Source: an uncultured Bacteroidales bacterium (GTDB lineage Bacteria > Bacteroidota > Bacteroidia > Bacteroidales > UBA932). From it: DNA of 35,958 nt. Location of the stretch: positions 1-35,958 of the forward strand of contig CALYTI010000020.1 of NCBI GenBank assembly GCA_945487035.1, given 5' to 3'. Below are positions 22,547-30,918 of this stretch, piece by piece. The notes beneath the pieces are model-generated. The model was not told the DNA's origin. It saw nothing but the letters and a program-made list of their open reading frames with translations, and made no database searches. The translations under genes were made by a program, and so were the position numbers. Positions within the stretch are counted from its first letter, which is position 1, and each line of letters starts with the position of its first letter.

Positions 22547-24165
22547 TTCCTGTAGAATCCCAAAGTGGAGAGCACCGCGCGGTTGCCGCCGCTGCTGGTG
22601 TCATTGAGATGCTCTCCCGCAACGACCATTCCGGTTGAACCGCCGCCGTCGAAATTCACCGCTCCCACGCAGCCAAGGCCCTTCATTATCCGGGCCAGTT
22701 CCACGAGGTTAGCTCCCCTGCTCGCCTCGATGCGGCCGTCTATCACGAAGAGAATGATTTTGCCGTCGGCAGTATAGCCAGCCGCAGTGCGGTCCGGGAT
22801 CACATCGGCGCCATATATATCATAAGGCATTATCTCATAGTTGCTTATGAAATAGTCCGCCCCGAGCTCACCGGTTTCGAAATCGAACGGGCACTTGCCG
22901 TCCTTGAGCAGCAGCGGACCTGCGCTTTGGGCGTATCTGAAATTGACTTTCAGGTCTTCGCAAGGATTGATGCTGCTCGGCACGGCATACTTCGCCTCGC
23001 CCTTGACTGAAGGCAGAGGCCTGTCGAAGAAGAGAGGCTCTCCCGATGCGTTGCTGGAAGCCCAGAGGGCACGCGGAGTCCCCTTGTCGTCAACGCCGAA
23101 TATGCCGCGGGTGATATTGTACATCTCGTTGTACTCCGCATCCTCGGTCTTGAGCGAGCCCCTGACTGCGGAAATGGAACCGGACAGAGACGAATTGACA
23201 TAGGCAATGCCGAGATTCCTGCCGTTGTAGAAATAGCCTCCGTTCACCATCACAAGGCAGTCTCCCGCGCTCTTGAACTGGTCGTCTACGGTGGTTGCGG
23301 AGGACGGAACCTTTACTCTGAATTCCACATCCCCTTTGGAAATGTCGGCAATGGCATACCACGCGCGACAGGTCCTGCCGTTCATAGTGCCGTCATAGCT
23401 ATAGACTTCTACGCTGGAAGGGAGGCCGGAATATGAGAGCTTCTTCCAATCGAGCTCAATCGCTTCGATATCATTGCCGAGGGCGCATTCCACAGTTTCG
23501 CTGTAATACACTTTCTTACCCTGGCTTGCGTAAGCCCTGAATTTATATGTCTTTCCGTAATCGAGAAGGGCGTTGGAAACGGTGACGGTGCGTGCAGTCT
23601 TGTCCATATTTGTCAAAGGAGCCGCATCCTGACGGGTATCCTCGATGGTCGGTGTCCCGTCTTCCGACCAGCATACTCCGCAGACTGCGGAAGTGCTTAC
23701 ATTCTCCATTGAGACCCTGGCCCTTACGCAGACATCGTGGGATTCGGCCGCGAGGCTTAGTTTGGGAGCATTCGGATCCTCCCTTTCAGCCATAGTGAAG
23801 AGGACTTTCGTGATGGAGGAGTCATATTTTGAGTCATCCGCTGAGGCCTGCACACCTATATAATATGATTTGGAAGGCTCCAGAGTCCTGTCGGTAAGCT
23901 CATAGGAAGTGCAGTCTGCTTCCACCTTCGCCTTGAGCACAGGATGGTCTATGTCGGAAGGCAGGATGAGATATACTTTGAAGCAGCTTTCGCCTTCACT
24001 GGCATCTGTCCAGTCCAACTTCAGGGTGTAATCACCTACCTGCTCCACTTTCAAATCGCGTGGAGCAGAGAGAGTTTTGTTGGAGTTGTCATTCGCAGGC
24101 TCTTTTTGCGCACAGGCAACAAAAAGGAAGAGAGCCAGCATTGAGATTTTGGAGCAAGTGGTCAT
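22543..24165 (-). CDS. NAGPA-domain phosphodiester glycosidase lipoprotein with Fn3-like repeats
   Basis: The 540-aa exported lipoprotein has a signal peptide with lipobox FVAC (C18). Two beta-sandwich modules resembling fibronectin type III follow: about 33-125 (APRDLKVEQVGDYTLKLDWTDAS) and about 133-230. The C-terminal part (about 255-540) is a NAGPA domain (PF09992 type) with MVNGGYF, SAGPLLLKDG, DRTAAGYTADGKIILFVIDGR and VNFDGGGSTGMVV. The family includes the mammalian uncovering enzyme, which removes GlcNAc from phosphodiesters. It is the first gene of the long operon and has its own promoter. Likely substrate is a phosphodiester-linked or otherwise decorated N-acetylhexosamine glycan outside the cell; this is inference. 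Confidence 0.9.
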   Translation of the reverse strand: MTTCSKISMLALFLFVACAQKEPANDNSNKTLSAPRDLKVEQVGDYTLKLDWTDASEGESCFKVYLILPSDIDHPVLKAKVEADCTSYELTDRTLEPSKSYYIGVQASADDSKYDSSITKVLFTMAEREDPNAPKLSLAAESHDVCVRARVSMENVSTSAVCGVCWSEDGTPTIEDTRQDAAPLTNMDKTARTVTVSNALLDYGKTYKFRAYASQGKKVYYSETVECALGNDIEAIELDWKKLSYSGLPSSVEVYSYDGTMNGRTCRAWYAIADISKGDVEFRVKVPSSATTVDDQFKSAGDCLVMVNGGYFYNGRNLGIAYVNSSLSGSISAVRGSLKTEDAEYNEMYNITRGIFGVDDKGTPRALWASSNASGEPLFFDRPLPSVKGEAKYAVPSSINPCEDLKVNFRYAQSAGPLLLKDGKCPFDFETGELGADYFISNYEIMPYDIYGADVIPDRTAAGYTADGKIILFVIDGRIEASRGANLVELARIMKGLGCVGAVNFDGGGSTGMVVAGEHLNDTSSGGNRAVLSTLGFYRK

Positions 24166-24183
24166 CTGTAGTGATATTTTTCA

Positions 24184-24213
24184 CAAAGATAACCACTTGT
24201 TTGTCAAAGTCAA
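24184..24213 (-). promoter_or_regulatory. Promoter of the long glycan operon
   Basis: On the minus strand TTG (24211-24213), a 19-bp spacer and TATCTTTG (24184-24191) match the Bacteroidota promoter. The first gene starts at 24165, giving a leader of about 15 nt. The -33 element overlaps the stop codon of the GH3-type gene. Confidence 0.55.
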
Positions 24214-25907
24214 TTATCCTGCACTACCAAATCTTTGAATTTGGCGTGGCGTCCTTCGTCGAGCAGCAGGAGGGTGAGCTTGAACTGGCCGTCGCGTGCG
24301 CCCTCGTCTATGCACCTCTGCTTGAAGGTCTCGAAGGAATCCTTGACGAGGCGGTAGGTGGCTGGGTCCTTGATGCGCAGGCTGTCGCGCTTGGCGCCGT
24401 ATTCGCAGTTGATTGTCTTCAGCTTTTCATCCACCTTGCGGGTGAACTCTTCGGCCTGGGCCTGGGTGGTGCTCCTGTCGCTGAATTCCCAATAGAAATC
24501 ATAGGAAGAGCGTTCCTGGTCCGCAAAGCCTACGAAGAAACGGGTCATCATTCCGCTTTCCTGCTCCACCTGATGAACTGCATCGCAGAACTGCTTCTCA
24601 TAGAGTTTCTCTCCTGTCATGGAGACTATTCCCTTGGTTTTCTGGATAAGGTGCACGGTCGGCGAGTTCTTGTACTTCGGGCCGACTTCGAGCAGATCGG
24701 TCATATTGTAGCGGTAGAGACCTGCCCAGGTGGTGATGAACGGGCAGTAGCGCTTGCCTTCCTCGAGCTGTGAGAGCTGCAGGAACTCCGGATTCTCCTT
24801 GTCGAGGTCTTCTTCGCGCACGAATTCGTAATAGTGGAAGTGAGGGAAGAGGACGGTATTGAGTGTGTCGTCCATCACGAGGCCGAAGCGGCATTCGGAG
24901 GCGAAGTAGCCGAACTCCATATGGAGCGTATGCTCCGGCAGGGACCCTTGGAACTTCTCTATATATTTGTCGGTGTTGCCGCATTTCCAGGTATTGAGTA
25001 TCTGGAGGTTTGGCCAATAGTGCTTGGGCAGGACGGTGCCGTAGCGCGCTTTCAGTTCACGAAGTTCCTGAGCCCTCTTGGGATTCGGGTGGACGCAGGC
25101 TTCGAGTTCGGCGCGGATTTCCGGGGCTATGTCGAGCTTTTGGGATATGGTGCCGTTCTCGATGTCGGTGACATATTCGTCAAAATACTCGTTCACATTG
25201 TTCTGGAGCTCGACAATGGTTGAAGGGTTGGCGGTGATGATGATGGTGATGTCCTGCTCTATGCCCATACGCATCAGTACGTAGTACCTTGAGTTGTAGT
25301 CAGTTATGGAATATACGCACTGAGGGTTGCTGTAGAGCACTTTCATGAAGTTCGGGCAATCCCTCTGGGTTACTCCGGATACGGAGCCGTGCACGGTGCC
25401 GTCGGGTGCATAGCCTTCGACTACCTTTCCCACTATGCTGAGAGCTTTGCCGGAATAGACTTTCGGGCGGTTGCGAATGAAGTTGTAGAGCCAGAGGTGG
25501 GTCATTTTGCTGTACACCATCTTCATATATTCCTGAGTCATCGGTATCCATTTCGGCTCTGCGGTGGACCCGGAGGTGGTGGCGTACATTACAGGTTTGC
25601 CCGGGAAGAGTACGTCGGACTCGCCGTTTTTGTGCCTTTCGACATAGGGACGGAGGTCTTCATATTCGTTGACGGGCACATTCTGCTGCCAGCGTCTGTA
25701 GAGTTCTTCGTCGGTCTTGGCTTCAAGGATTTGAGCGAAGTTATGCTCTTTGCCGTATGCGGTATCTTTGGCGTAAGTGATTATGTTTCTGAGTGTTTTG
25801 GCGGCAGCGGCCTGCGGATTGCGGCTTGCCTGATTGAGTTTTGCGAGCTGGATGCTGCCTGCACACGATAGCAGGAAATTGGCTACCAGCATGTTTTTGG
25901 TTCCCAT
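24210..25907 (-). CDS. GH3-family (auxin-responsive-type) acyl-adenylating enzyme
   Basis: The 565-aa cytoplasmic protein of the GH3/acyl-AMP synthetase superfamily carries the ATP-binding motif ATTSGSTAEPKWIPMT (109-124). It also has FLxxG-type context (FPGKPVMY), and conserved LHMEFGYFASECRFG and RYNMTDLLEVGPKYKNSPTVHLIQKTKGIVSMTGEKLYE. Plant members conjugate auxin or jasmonate to amino acids; Bacteroidota homologues are common and their acyl and amino substrates are unknown. Length is typical. It has its own promoter (25952-25983) and stands divergent from the GNAT gene; the long operon begins 45 bp after it. Nothing ties it functionally to the glycan genes. Confidence 0.9.
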   Translation of the reverse strand: MGTKNMLVANFLLSCAGSIQLAKLNQASRNPQAAAAKTLRNIITYAKDTAYGKEHNFAQILEAKTDEELYRRWQQNVPVNEYEDLRPYVERHKNGESDVLFPGKPVMYATTSGSTAEPKWIPMTQEYMKMVYSKMTHLWLYNFIRNRPKVYSGKALSIVGKVVEGYAPDGTVHGSVSGVTQRDCPNFMKVLYSNPQCVYSITDYNSRYYVLMRMGIEQDITIIITANPSTIVELQNNVNEYFDEYVTDIENGTISQKLDIAPEIRAELEACVHPNPKRAQELRELKARYGTVLPKHYWPNLQILNTWKCGNTDKYIEKFQGSLPEHTLHMEFGYFASECRFGLVMDDTLNTVLFPHFHYYEFVREEDLDKENPEFLQLSQLEEGKRYCPFITTWAGLYRYNMTDLLEVGPKYKNSPTVHLIQKTKGIVSMTGEKLYEKQFCDAVHQVEQESGMMTRFFVGFADQERSSYDFYWEFSDRSTTQAQAEEFTRKVDEKLKTINCEYGAKRDSLRIKDPATYRLVKDSFETFKQRCIDEGARDGQFKLTLLLLDEGRHAKFKDLVVQDN

Positions 25908-25951
25908 TGGCTTGTTGGTCTCAGTTTTAAATTACACATTATTTCGGGTTA

Positions 25952-25983
25952 CAAATGTAACACTTTTCTGAATAACTTGCAAA
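25952..25983 (-). promoter_or_regulatory. Promoter of the GH3-type gene
   Basis: On the minus strand TTTG (25980-25983), a 20-bp spacer and TACATTTG (25952-25959) are a full match to the Bacteroidota -33/-7 promoter. The start codon lies 45 bp beyond the -7 box. Confidence 0.7.
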
Positions 25984-25996
25984 ACCGCCCACCCGC

Positions 25997-26016
25997 AAGC
26001 AGGCAGCTGCCTGCTT
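25997..26016. promoter_or_regulatory. Perfect 20-bp palindrome between divergent promoters
   Basis: AAGCAGGCAG is followed immediately by its reverse complement CTGCCTGCTT. The site lies between the -33 of the GH3-type gene (25980-25983) and the -7 of the GNAT gene (26043-26050). That position fits an operator controlling both genes. No regulator gene is adjacent. Confidence 0.45.
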
Positions 26017-26042
26017 TTGCCCGTATATTCGGATAATAGCGA

Positions 26043-26050
26043 TAAATTTG
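26043..26050 (+). promoter_or_regulatory. -7 promoter element TAAATTTG for GNAT gene
   Basis: It matches TAnnTTTG and lies 16 bp before the ATG at 26067. A TTTG at 26016-26019 could be the -33 element, but its spacing is 23 bp, longer than usual. Confidence 0.45.
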
Positions 26051-26066
26051 CGATATTTGTAATAAT

Positions 26067-26669
26067 ATGAGTGAAACAGTCTACGATATTACCATCCGTG
26101 ATGCGCGCGAAGAGGACGCAGAGTTCCTCGGGAAGGTCATTCTCGCCGCCGCGCATCTGACAAATATGTCCATAGACACCCCAGGTACCGGCACCGGCAT
26201 TTCTGATAGGGCTGGCGGGAGCCGCGAGGCGGCCTTGACGGACATATGCCGCCGCAGCGACACCCTCTACTCCTGGCGTAACGCCCGGATTGCCTTCGTG
26301 AACGGCAAAAGGGCAGGAGCGATGGTCAGCTACAGCGGCGAAAGCTACGCGGCAGCCCGAAGCATAACCTTTCCTCTGTTCCCCGGTGTAACCCGGGCCG
26401 AACTTGACGCCACCGACATCGAAACCTTCCCCGGCGAATGGTACCTCGACTCGCTTGCAGTGCTGCCTGAGTTCCGCAAGGGCGGCATAGGCAAGTGTTT
26501 GGTAATGGATGCAATAGAGCGCGGCCGCAAGGCCGGCTACACCCGATTCTCCCTGCTTGCCGAAAAGAGTAGCACCCATCTCGTGCAATACTATACCCGC
26601 CTGGGCTTTGCCGTCGAAAGCAGCAAACTCTACTTCGGAGACGAATACTGGCGTATGGTACGCAATTAG
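26067..26669 (+). CDS. GNAT-family N-acetyltransferase
   Basis: The 200-aa cytoplasmic protein transfers an acyl group from acyl-CoA. The core is visible as EWYLDSLAVLPEFRKGGIGKCLVMDAIERGRKAG (from about residue 125), where RKGGIG is the pyrophosphate-binding loop, followed by FSLLAEKSSTHLVQYYTRLGFAVESS, the final GNAT strand. The N-terminus (ITIRDAREEDAEFLGKVILAAA) is the usual GNAT opening. The acceptor substrate is unknown. It is monocistronic as far as I can see and divergent from the GH3-type gene. A small stem (GCCGAA/TTCGGC, 26701-26716) lies 32 bp after the stop. Confidence 0.9.
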   Translation: MSETVYDITIRDAREEDAEFLGKVILAAAHLTNMSIDTPGTGTGISDRAGGSREAALTDICRRSDTLYSWRNARIAFVNGKRAGAMVSYSGESYAAARSITFPLFPGVTRAELDATDIETFPGEWYLDSLAVLPEFRKGGIGKCLVMDAIERGRKAGYTRFSLLAEKSSTHLVQYYTRLGFAVESSKLYFGDEYWRMVRN

Positions 26670-26783
26670 CAGCAGCTCCCAAAACAAAATCGGAATGTGC
26701 GCCGAAAAATTTCGGCAAAAGCATACGCAGAAAAAGAAATATTCGTACATTTACAAAAGTTTAATTACTAAAACTTCAGTATT

Positions 26784-27110
26784 ATGAACCAGACAAAGAA
26801 AGCAAAAGGCTATGTGGTGGAGGTATTCCACGCACATCAGAACACACTCGACTCCCACGTATATCAAACAGTTGCAGATGCTCTCCAGGTTCTGGGTTCA
26901 GATCCCCAGGCCGGCAAAGTTTACGAAATTCACAGCAAGCACAGCAGTTCGGTTGACGGATATGCAGTGCTTTGGGCAGACGGCAACCTCTCTCCTCTGG
27001 TATATAAGGAGGAAATCGACGCCGACGAAGCCCGCACAGCATACCTCTACGCACATCCGAACCTCAAAGACCCGGGCAAAGTGGTCGCATTGATGGCTGT
27101 TGAATGCTAG
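26784..27110 (+). CDS. 108-aa conserved-looking cytoplasmic protein, unknown
   Basis: The 108-aa protein has no signal or membrane segment. It is moderately acidic and His-rich in its N-terminal half (FHAHQNTLDSHVYQ...EIHSKHSSS), with AYLYAHPNLKDPGKVVALMAVEC at the end. A TACATTTA at 26746-26753, close to TAnnTTTG, may be its promoter. The last 7 nt overlap the start of the symporter gene, so the two are probably cotranscribed and coupled. I do not recognise a family. Confidence 0.75.
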   Translation: MNQTKKAKGYVVEVFHAHQNTLDSHVYQTVADALQVLGSDPQAGKVYEIHSKHSSSVDGYAVLWADGNLSPLVYKEEIDADEARTAYLYAHPNLKDPGKVVALMAVEC

Positions 27111-28507
27111 CGGATATTCTCAATAGGATTAATGATCCTATGGCTACAATACTGGTGGTGCTGCTCAGCATCACCGGTTTGTATTTTACCATAAGGACGA
27201 AGGGTGCCCAATTCACAATGGTGGGCGAAATGTTCCGCCTGCTCGGGAAGCCGAAAACCAGCCGGGAAACCGCAGCCCACAAAAAAGTCTCCAGCCTTCA
27301 GGCCTTCTTCGTCTCGCTCGCCTCGCGAGTGGGCACAGGCAACCTCGCCGGAGTGGCCACCGCAATCGTCATCGGCGGGCCGGGAGCCATATTCTGGATG
27401 TGGGTAATGGCCCTGATAGGCTCCATCAACACCTTCATCGAATGCACCCTCGCCCAGCTCTTCAAAATCAGGGGCAAGGACTCATACATCGGAGGCCCGG
27501 CGTACTATATCACCAAAGGCCTGCACAAACGCTGGTTCGCCGTCATATTCGCGATAGCCATAATCTGCCAGTTCGGCCTCACCAACAATATGGTCCAGGC
27601 CAACACCATCTCCGCAGCCTTCACTGACGCCTTCAGCATACCTCCTATGGCAATGGCGGTAGCCCTGACCGTACTCAGTCTCGTAGTGGTCTTCGGCGGC
27701 ATCACCCGCATCGCCCGCGTATGCTCCGTCATCGTGCCGTTTATGGCCCTGGGCTACCTCGGAATCGCTCTCTACGTGCTTGTTGCCAACATCGGCAGCA
27801 TCCCGGCCGTACTCTCGCTCATTGTCAAAAGCGCCTTCGGCTTCGAGCAGGCAGCGGGCGGAATGGTCGGCACCGCGATACTTATGGGCTTCAAACGCGG
27901 CATATTCTCCAACGAAGCCGGTGAAGGAAGCGCGCCCAACGCAGCCGCCACCGCGGAGGTCAGCCACCCCGTAAAGCAGGGCCTCATCCAGACGCTCGGC
28001 GTATTTACCGACACCCTCGTCGTTTGCACCTGCACTGCCATAATCATCTTGTGCTCAGGCCTTTATGACGGCGGCGCCAACGGCATCGAGCTCACCCAGC
28101 TCGCCCTCTCGCACCACATAGGGCCGGCGGGGCGCAGCATTATTGCGATAGCAATTCTCTTCTTCGCCTTCTCCAGCATCATAGGCAACTACTATTACGG
28201 CGAATGCAACCTCGCCTTCCTGACCCGAGGAGGGCGCTGGACCAAGCCGGTGATGCTCGGCTACAGGCTGGTGCTCGGAGTGCTCATCTTCCTCGGCTCG
28301 CTGATGACCGTTGACCTGGTTTGGGCCCTGGTGGACTTCTTTATGGTAATAATGACCGTCTGCAACCTCATAGCCATACTGCTGCTGGGCAAATGGGCCC
28401 TGCGCCTGCTTGAGGACTACCGCGCTCAGCGCAAGGCTGGGCTGGACCCTGTCTATAAAGCAGCGACCTGCCCGGAGATAGCGGACGAGACAGAGTGCTG
28501 GAAATAG
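27104..28507 (+). CDS. AGCS-family sodium:alanine/glycine symporter
   Basis: The 467-aa integral membrane protein has about 10-11 hydrophobic segments. Family motifs are SLASRVGTGNLAGVATAIVIGGPGAIFWMW (about 70-100), SYIGGPAYYITKGL and FKRGIFSNEAGEGSAPNAAATA. These proteins import alanine or glycine with Na+. Length and motifs are complete. It starts inside the end of the 108-aa gene (ATGCTAGCG, where TAG is the previous stop). The role is amino-acid uptake, separate from the glycan operon. Confidence 0.93.
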   Translation: MLADILNRINDPMATILVVLLSITGLYFTIRTKGAQFTMVGEMFRLLGKPKTSRETAAHKKVSSLQAFFVSLASRVGTGNLAGVATAIVIGGPGAIFWMWVMALIGSINTFIECTLAQLFKIRGKDSYIGGPAYYITKGLHKRWFAVIFAIAIICQFGLTNNMVQANTISAAFTDAFSIPPMAMAVALTVLSLVVVFGGITRIARVCSVIVPFMALGYLGIALYVLVANIGSIPAVLSLIVKSAFGFEQAAGGMVGTAILMGFKRGIFSNEAGEGSAPNAAATAEVSHPVKQGLIQTLGVFTDTLVVCTCTAIIILCSGLYDGGANGIELTQLALSHHIGPAGRSIIAIAILFFAFSSIIGNYYYGECNLAFLTRGGRWTKPVMLGYRLVLGVLIFLGSLMTVDLVWALVDFFMVIMTVCNLIAILLLGKWALRLLEDYRAQRKAGLDPVYKAATCPEIADETECWK

Positions 28508-28528
28508 CAAATAATCAGATATTTTTCC

Positions 28529-28536
28529 TACATTTG
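28529..28536 (+). promoter_or_regulatory. -7 promoter element TACATTTG before alpha/beta hydrolase
   Basis: It matches TAnnTTTG, but the ATG at 28541 begins only 4 bp after it, so a transcript from here would be leaderless. No TTTG is seen at -33. The 33-bp gap to the symporter gene also allows read-through. Confidence 0.4.
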
Positions 28537-28540
28537 GCAA

Positions 28541-29494
28541 ATGAAAACCATCAGACTAACCATCCGCATCGCAGCACTGCTGCTCGCGACGCTTTCGCTA
28601 AACAGCTGTTTTGTCGGCAAATATATGTGCAACTATGCACTCAAACCCGAACCCAAGTCCATCGAGAGGGCAAGGGAACTCAATGCCGAAAGATATCCCG
28701 GCCTCCAGGAGTGGTATGACGAACTGCACGAAGCAGGAGTATTCAAAGACACCAGCTTCGTTTCCAGAGGCAACAAAATGCACGCGGTCTATGCTCCCGC
28801 AGCCGACCCTCAGAACGCCAGGGGCACAGCGATTGTCATCCACGGCTGGACCGACAACCACCTCAGCTTTATGTGTCTTGCGAGGATGTACCGCGACTCG
28901 CTCAACTACAATGTCTTCGTGCCCGACCTCTTCTACCACGGCCTGAGCGAAGGTGACCACACCCAGATGGGATGGTTTGACAGGCTCGATGTGGAAAATA
29001 TGATACCTATGGCGCACGACATCTTCGGAGGCGACTTTATGGTAATTCACGGAGTATCGATGGGTGCGGCCACCACAATGATGGTTTCCGGCGATTCTAC
29101 CCCGGACTATGTCAAGGCATTCGTCGAGGACTGCGGCTACTCATCCGTCTGGAACCAGTTTGCAAACAACCTCAAGACGGACTTCCATCTGCCGACATTC
29201 CCTGTGCTCAACAGCGCCAGCTATGTCTGCGGCAAGAAATACGGCTGGGACTTCAAGCAGGCTTCATCCGTGGATCAGCTCAAGAAGAACACCAAGCCTA
29301 TGCTCTTCATCCACGGCGAGAACGACGACTTCGTGCCTACCGCGCATGTGTATTCCAACTACGAAGCTACCCAGGGCTACAAGGAGCTCTGGATAGCACC
29401 GGGCTCTGCTCACGCCCGTTCATATCTCGACCACCCGGCCGAGTACACCGCCCACGTAAGGGCCTTCCTCAACAAGGTACAAAACCAACAGTAA
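28541..29494 (+). CDS. Alpha/beta-hydrolase lipoprotein
   Basis: The 317-aa exported protein has a lipobox LNSC (C23) after the signal peptide. The hydrolase fold shows the oxyanion region VIHGWTDNH (99-107), the nucleophile elbow HGVSMGAA (S173), the acid in HGENDDFVP (D262/D263) and the catalytic His in GSAHARS (H291). It is a serine esterase/peptidase-like enzyme attached to a membrane; the substrate is unknown. The outer-membrane protein gene follows after 1 bp, so the two are cotranscribed. Confidence 0.9.
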   Translation: MKTIRLTIRIAALLLATLSLNSCFVGKYMCNYALKPEPKSIERARELNAERYPGLQEWYDELHEAGVFKDTSFVSRGNKMHAVYAPAADPQNARGTAIVIHGWTDNHLSFMCLARMYRDSLNYNVFVPDLFYHGLSEGDHTQMGWFDRLDVENMIPMAHDIFGGDFMVIHGVSMGAATTMMVSGDSTPDYVKAFVEDCGYSSVWNQFANNLKTDFHLPTFPVLNSASYVCGKKYGWDFKQASSVDQLKKNTKPMLFIHGENDDFVPTAHVYSNYEATQGYKELWIAPGSAHARSYLDHPAEYTAHVRAFLNKVQNQQ

Positions 29495-29495
29495 T

Positions 29496-30917
29496 ATGAA
29501 AAAACCTATCATTATCGCCGCCCTAGCGGCCCTCTGCTGCGCATTCAATGCCTCCGCAGATGACAACGGACAAATCGTGAAGACCGGCTACAGCTACGGC
29601 CCGCTTCCTGCCATTTCCTTCGATTCCGACAAGGGATTCCAGTACGGAGCCCTCCTGCAGCTGTACAACTATGGTGACGGCAGCTCTTATCCTATGTACA
29701 AATCCAAGTGGTACTTCGAGATTTCAGCCTTCACCAAGGGCTCCCAGATGTACACGATTATGTACGACAAAATCGAGCTCTTCCCGGGAGTGCGTTTCTG
29801 CGCCACGGCCAAGTATATGAAGGATTCGGCCTATGATTTCTACGGCTTCAACGGCTACAACTCAAATGTGGACCGCACGGGGGCGTTCTACTGGCCTACC
29901 GGAGCAATCAGCAATCCTGAAATCCTGGGTATGGGCTTCAGTTCCGAGAACCTTCCGTATTTCTCCCCGTTCTACAAGCTCAAGAGGGATATGTTCTTCA
30001 CCAGAGCCGACTTCATCGGAGAAATCACCCCTCACCTGCATTGGATGGCGGGCTATCACCTGCACTTCTTCAAGCAGGGCACCGTTGATTTCGACAACCT
30101 CAACAAGGGCAAGAAGGATGAGTCCAAGTATTACTACACCAAGACCCTGCTCGACTACTACACCGACTGGGGCATCATTCCGGAAGATGAGAAGAACGGC
30201 GGCGTTTACAGCTGCCTTCGCGCCGGTATAGAGTACGACACCCGCGACAAGGAAGGCGCGCCTACGCGCGGAATATGGGCCGATGCCCACGTCAATATTG
30301 CACCTAAGTGGCTCGGCAGCTCTTCCGACAGCTACCGCTACTCCCTCACCTGGAGGCAGTATTTCCCGCTTATCGGCAATGATGTGCTGACCTTCGCCTA
30401 CCGCCTCAACTGGGAAGGAACCTTCGGAAACCACGTTCCTTACTACATTCTCCCTTACCTTACCGTTGTCGGATGCGACAATGATGTGGACGGAATGGGC
30501 GGCTCCAAGACCTGCCGCGGTATCGTTCGCGGACGCGTGCTCGGACTCGACACCGGACTCTACACCGCCGAGCTGCGCTGGCGCTTCTTCCAGAAGCAGA
30601 TGTTCAACCAGAACATTGCCCTCGGCCTGAACCTCTTCAGCGACGGTGCAATGGCATTCAGGGGCGTGAACACGGCTTATAATCCTGTCAATGCAGAAGG
30701 CATTGCAAGCAAGCCTCTCTACGATAAGCTTGTGCTCAACAAGAAGGACACCCCTCATATCTCAGTGGGTGCAGGTTTCCGCTTCATTATGAACGAGAAC
30801 TTCATCATCGCCCTCGACTACGGTATGCCTGTCAGCAAGTTCTACAAGGAAGGCAACCCTCTCAAGGGTCAGGACGGCGACGGAGGTATGTATATAGGAC
30901 TGGGATATCTCTTCTAG
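29496..30917 (+). CDS. BamA/surface-antigen-like outer-membrane barrel protein
   Basis: The 473-aa protein has a signal peptide (MKKPIIIAALAALCCAFNASA). The remainder consists of amphipathic strands rich in Tyr, Phe and Gly and ends with GGMYIGLGYLF, a typical outer-membrane C-terminal aromatic signal. GVYSCLRAGIEYDTRDKEGAPTRGIWADAHVNIAPKWLG matches the bacterial surface antigen (Omp85 barrel) domain: the YDTRD...PTRG motif is characteristic. No POTRA domains precede it, so it is a barrel-only relative with unknown cargo. It lies between the hydrolase and the GH36 gene, spaced 1 bp from each. Confidence 0.85.
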   Translation: MKKPIIIAALAALCCAFNASADDNGQIVKTGYSYGPLPAISFDSDKGFQYGALLQLYNYGDGSSYPMYKSKWYFEISAFTKGSQMYTIMYDKIELFPGVRFCATAKYMKDSAYDFYGFNGYNSNVDRTGAFYWPTGAISNPEILGMGFSSENLPYFSPFYKLKRDMFFTRADFIGEITPHLHWMAGYHLHFFKQGTVDFDNLNKGKKDESKYYYTKTLLDYYTDWGIIPEDEKNGGVYSCLRAGIEYDTRDKEGAPTRGIWADAHVNIAPKWLGSSSDSYRYSLTWRQYFPLIGNDVLTFAYRLNWEGTFGNHVPYYILPYLTVVGCDNDVDGMGGSKTCRGIVRGRVLGLDTGLYTAELRWRFFQKQMFNQNIALGLNLFSDGAMAFRGVNTAYNPVNAEGIASKPLYDKLVLNKKDTPHISVGAGFRFIMNENFIIALDYGMPVSKFYKEGNPLKGQDGDGGMYIGLGYLF

Positions 30918-30918
30918 T

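Noticed and set aside
4918..24165. Classical polysaccharide utilisation locus
   Set aside because: No SusC or SusD homologue and no hybrid two-component or ECF/anti-sigma pair is present, so I describe it only as a glycan operon.
26701..26716. Intrinsic terminator after the GNAT gene
   Set aside because: The GCCGAA/TTCGGC stem is short and no T-run follows on the plus strand, so termination cannot be supported.
25932..26750. 272-aa minus-strand open frame
   Set aside because: It is antisense to the GNAT gene and crosses the divergent promoter region; the GNAT motifs on the plus strand are clear.
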